64,000 nucleotides of DNA from Paralvinella palmiformis. Lineage: Eukaryota > Annelida > Polychaeta > Terebellida > Alvinellidae. The DNA is taken from contig JAODUP010000511.1 in NCBI GenBank assembly GCA_025642065.1, forward strand, positions 186,001 through 250,000, in the 5' to 3' direction. Of this stretch, positions 61,724 to 64,000 are shown piece after piece. Below the pieces are notes generated by a model. The model made no database searches and was not told the DNA's origin. It worked only from the letters and a program-made list of their open reading frames with translations. How positions within the stretch are numbered: the stretch's first letter is position 1; every line of letters begins with the position of its first letter. The translations under genes and the position numbers were made by a program.

Positions 61724-63457
61724 GTTATTTATAGTGACAATTTAACACCACAAAATATGTATCAGATGATAATGAAGATGTAATGATAATAGTGATGATA
61801 ACAGTGATGATCCTAATATCAACAACGATGATGAGTGTATAATAATAATAATAACAATAATAATAATAATAACAACAACAACAACAGCAACAGTGAGTAT
61901 TATTATTATTTTGTGTTTACTCCCAATGCGTATAAACTCATATTATATAGATCTCGTTTCCATACATTGCAAAGCCGCTATACACATAACATGACATTTA
62001 TTAGTCTGCTTCTTGTAGAAGTTATTAGACTAAAATTTGTTCTCTTGAAGGTGACTAGTAAAAATGCCGAGAGCGAGACTTTTGATCAATGACTGCACTA
62101 ATTGTGCTTGATTTGTCACCAGCCTTTGAAATAGTATCTCTACTGAAGCGTCTAGAAATTTGCTTTAGCATCAAGGAAAAGTTAATAACCTGAGTAAAAT
62201 CGTACCTCGACGACAAAATTCATTATCTTACACTTATCGATGGAACATCACCAGATGCAGGTCTTCCTTTTGCTGTATTACACCGATCTATTTTAATATT
62301 AAAGAATTACTACATACACTGTATATACTAAACCAGTCGGTGAAATTAATAAACGGCACAACATTAAGTATTACTCTAATGCTGATTGTATATGACTTGA
62401 AAGTCATGGCACACATCTTCAATTAAGACTTGTAATGCAGACATGAGCATTTGGATGTACAACAACATGTTGACGTTGAAGGAAGAACAGATTTATTGCA
62501 TTCTCACCCAAGCAACGTGTGAAGAAGACGGTGAAATTTTCAAACCAGATTTTAGAACACTAAACTAGGTTCTATTTCATACATTCTAAGTACTGAATGT
62601 GGAACATCGATCTTATCCAGAAAAAAGGCTGCTGAGGTCTGAGTCTTGTTCACTTTTGACGGTGTTAAAAAGACGAGCAGCAATGTACGGAAGTCAAGAT
62701 GCAATGTACAGAGAGAAATGTTCCCCAGCATCAGCTCCCAGGTTCTAGAATAAGCTGCTCGATCTTATAGCTTATTCTAGAACCTTGCTAAACTTGCAGG
62801 AAGTAGACATATTTTCTACGGTTCTTAAAGTCAAGTTATGCCAATTAACTTATTGCTAATATCTAAAAAGTACTGGATTATTTATTTATCTTTAAAACGT
62901 GTTTGTGTTATGGAAGCCAGGAAATGTTTTAATTCTGCTCTCAGTGTAAATCGCCGAATAGCAAATCGGGTTGGTTAAGGCGCCATATAAAACTGTACAT
63001 ACATTATTATATACCAGTGATAGAACGCTGTCACAGTATGACGTATAGATTGCCGCTTATGAGATCCAGTCTAGAAGCACTCACCTGGATATCCCATTAG
63101 ACCGTTAATGACGCCGAAGGCAGCAATGTTCTCTCCGCACTCCTTGCCATTATAGTGTCTTCTGTCTTTGTCGGAATGATGGAACTCTCTGGTGTCTATC
63201 AACTCTTTGGCGTGTATCTTAGCCATCTTGCAGAGATCCTTATTCATAACCAAGGCGCTTACTCCATGCTTGTACCGTATGAAGTTGTGAGCGTTCAGCG
63301 ACTCTATTTCGTACTGCGTCCAATTTCTGCTATCGGGATTCGAAACGGCCAGATCCTTGCATTTCAAGTTCGACTTTTTGGGTAGATCCGAAATGCCCGC
63401 TGATGTGTCAGTCGTGGTATCGGTACTTGGCGTGGATGATACCGACTGTTCATCAGA
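58658..63457 (-). CDS. CAP-superfamily protein, GLIPR2/GAPR-1-like (3' three exons, 5' end outside window)
   Basis: Exons 63457-63085, 61231-61154 and 58854-58658 join in phase to give 215 residues and a stop. The first 35 visible residues are a Ser/Thr/Asp linker (STDTTTDTSAG), so the N-terminus lies beyond the window. The CAP domain runs from LNAHNFIRYKHG to about YYYPKGNI. The usual four acid/His residues are present: His94 (FHHSDKD), Glu109 (CGENIAA), Glu135 (WYDEMQ) and His152 (HFTQLVW, CAP motif 1). The family includes the Golgi-membrane protein GAPR-1 and many secreted proteins. Absence of the extra Cys-rich hinge and similarity of the layout favour the GLIPR2 group. The upstream linker suggests a multidomain or secreted form (inference). 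Confidence 0.9.
59040..59128. mobile_element. Miniature hAT-like element, about 90 bp
   Basis: ACATGGGGGTCATGACG at the left and, inverted, CAGATATGGGGTCAATTC at the right, with GGAATTG words between; ends resemble those of the two elements nested in the LINE. Confidence 0.5.
59830..59906. mobile_element. Detached end of the same hAT-like family
   Basis: Inverted reading CAAGACAAGAGGTCAATTC followed by CAATTCCAGAATAGGAATTG. Confidence 0.45.
59908..60032 (-). repeat. SINE-B copy, antisense
   Basis: TTTAACCTTGGCTCTAGTCA, CATCTGGGATGTAAGGTCGA, CTCCCTTAGGGAAACATCCC, then a decayed B-box and GAGGTTATCGGCGATCCC. Confidence 0.65.
60957..61151. repeat. Decayed minisatellite at the donor of a CAP exon
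   Basis: Six or more diverged units around AGACGGTTGATGAACTTGTA, spacing about 25-40 bp, reaching to within a few bases of the 5' splice site at 61154. Confidence 0.7.
61154..61231 (-). CDS. CAP gene exon, 78 bp
   Basis: Encodes GYTAVYQWYDEMQHF and following residues, the helix with the conserved Glu. Acceptor TTTTAG, donor TCAA/GTAAGT. The donor is followed at once by a decayed minisatellite. Confidence 0.88.
61395..61632 (-). repeat. SINE-A copy 12, strongly diverged
   Basis: GAGCCCATCGGCCTCCATAG, GAAGTACCCTTCAGTTATGG, AAGCTTTGAGCACAGGTGCC, CCACGCTACTAGTTTAGTTA. Confidence 0.6.
61682..61890. repeat. (ATT)n, (GAT)n and (AAT/AAC)n microsatellites
   Basis: (ATT)n at 61682-61722, then GAT-rich DNA and an AATAAT/AACAAC run that gives a poly-Asn open frame of no coding significance. 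Confidence 0.85.
62085..62850 (+). pseudogene. CR1-like LINE fragment in the CAP gene intron
   Basis: ALIVLDLSPAFEIVSLLKRL (RT motif), later broken pieces including RLLRSESCSLLTVLKRRAAM and the SISSQVLE-type end; related to 38150-39000. Antisense to the host gene. Confidence 0.65.
63085..63457 (-). CDS. CAP gene exon (linker and first half of CAP domain)
   Basis: Acceptor TCCTAG, donor CCAG/GTGAGT, phase 1. Includes two of the conserved site residues. Confidence 0.88.
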
Positions 63458-63564
63458 CTAGGACATGAAATATGGATAATAAGATCATAAACTAGCAATG
63501 TTTCTGACACAACATAGATCTAAAAATTTTAAAATTCAAAGACATACATATATCAACGGTAAAC

Positions 63565-63725
63565 GTTGTTGTAAAGGGCACTTTTGTGCATACGGTAGAC
63601 CAAATGGGTCAAGCGATCTCTAAAAGGGAAATGCAAGATGAAGCACCCTCCAGACACAGGTCAGGATTTGAAGTTTTAGAGGTGTTTAGACAATTGTAGT
63701 AATAGTTAGACCACTGAGGAGCCTC
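63565..63725 (-). repeat. SINE-A copy 13, diverged
   Basis: CACTTTTGTGCATACGGTAG, AAATGGGTCAAGCGATCTCT, GATGAAGCACCCTCCAGACA; tRNA boxes largely decayed (TAGTTAGACCACTGAGGAGC). Confidence 0.65.
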
Positions 63726-64000
63726 TGAATACAATTAAAGACCTATTAGTACTGAAGTAAATCACTCAGCATTGAGTTAAGTATTATATTATTTTAGGTT
63801 TTCAATCCTGACTTATAGGAAATTATGGTGATTGGGGAATTCTATAAATCACAACGATTATCTCCTTTTTATATCAATGTATAATACTTACTATCATGTT
63901 ATAAATTGATTGATTTCTGGTTGTTATATGACTTTCCTATCACAGTGTGTGTGTGTGTGTATGAGTGTGTGTGTACGCGTGTTAGGACTGGCTGAAAAGA

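Overview
The window reads as nuclear DNA of an invertebrate animal, most likely a marine lophotrochozoan. It is AT-rich and microsatellite-rich. Its genes are split by GT-AG introns full of tRNA-derived SINEs, broken non-LTR retrotransposons and non-autonomous DNA transposons. Nothing prokaryotic is visible. The lineage is inferred from gene style and repeat types, not from a marker gene.

Layout. 1-5995: repeats only, including a possible 2 kb inverted-repeat element and a 142-bp tandem duplication. 5996-8182 (-): a GC-rich, apparently intronless single-pass membrane protein of 728 aa, not recognised. 9700-11545: two LINE fragments. 12962-33771 (-): a complete seven-exon FKBP3/FKBP25 gene whose spliced product of 225 aa could be read across every junction; its introns carry SINEs, MITEs, a THAP-like fragment and LINE tails. 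34150-39360 (+): one decayed LINE interrupted by two hAT-like elements with 8-bp target duplications and by a piece of another LINE. 39361-45600: repeats, including a TTAA-flanked MITE.

45650-50620 is the most interesting part. It holds two convergent two-exon genes for secreted, peptide-hormone-like precursors. The plus gene (45904-47107) encodes 284 aa with a signal peptide and four Cys-x8/9-Cys modules separated by Lys-Arg sites. The minus gene (47451-48784) encodes 115 aa with a signal peptide, Lys-Arg and Arg-Arg sites and one Cys-x7-Cys module that resembles those of its neighbour. Their 3' ends are about 0.2 kb apart. A third short signal-peptide exon lies at 50443-50616. I do not recognise any of these as a named neuropeptide family.

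50617-57800: repeats, transposase remnants and a perfect 94-bp spacerless palindrome. 58658-63457 (-): the last three exons of a CAP-superfamily (GLIPR2/GAPR-1-like) gene whose 5' end lies outside the window.

FKBP25 (nuclear peptidyl-prolyl isomerase), the membrane protein, the peptide precursors and the CAP protein are unrelated single genes. Only the convergent precursor pair suggests a shared function and origin.
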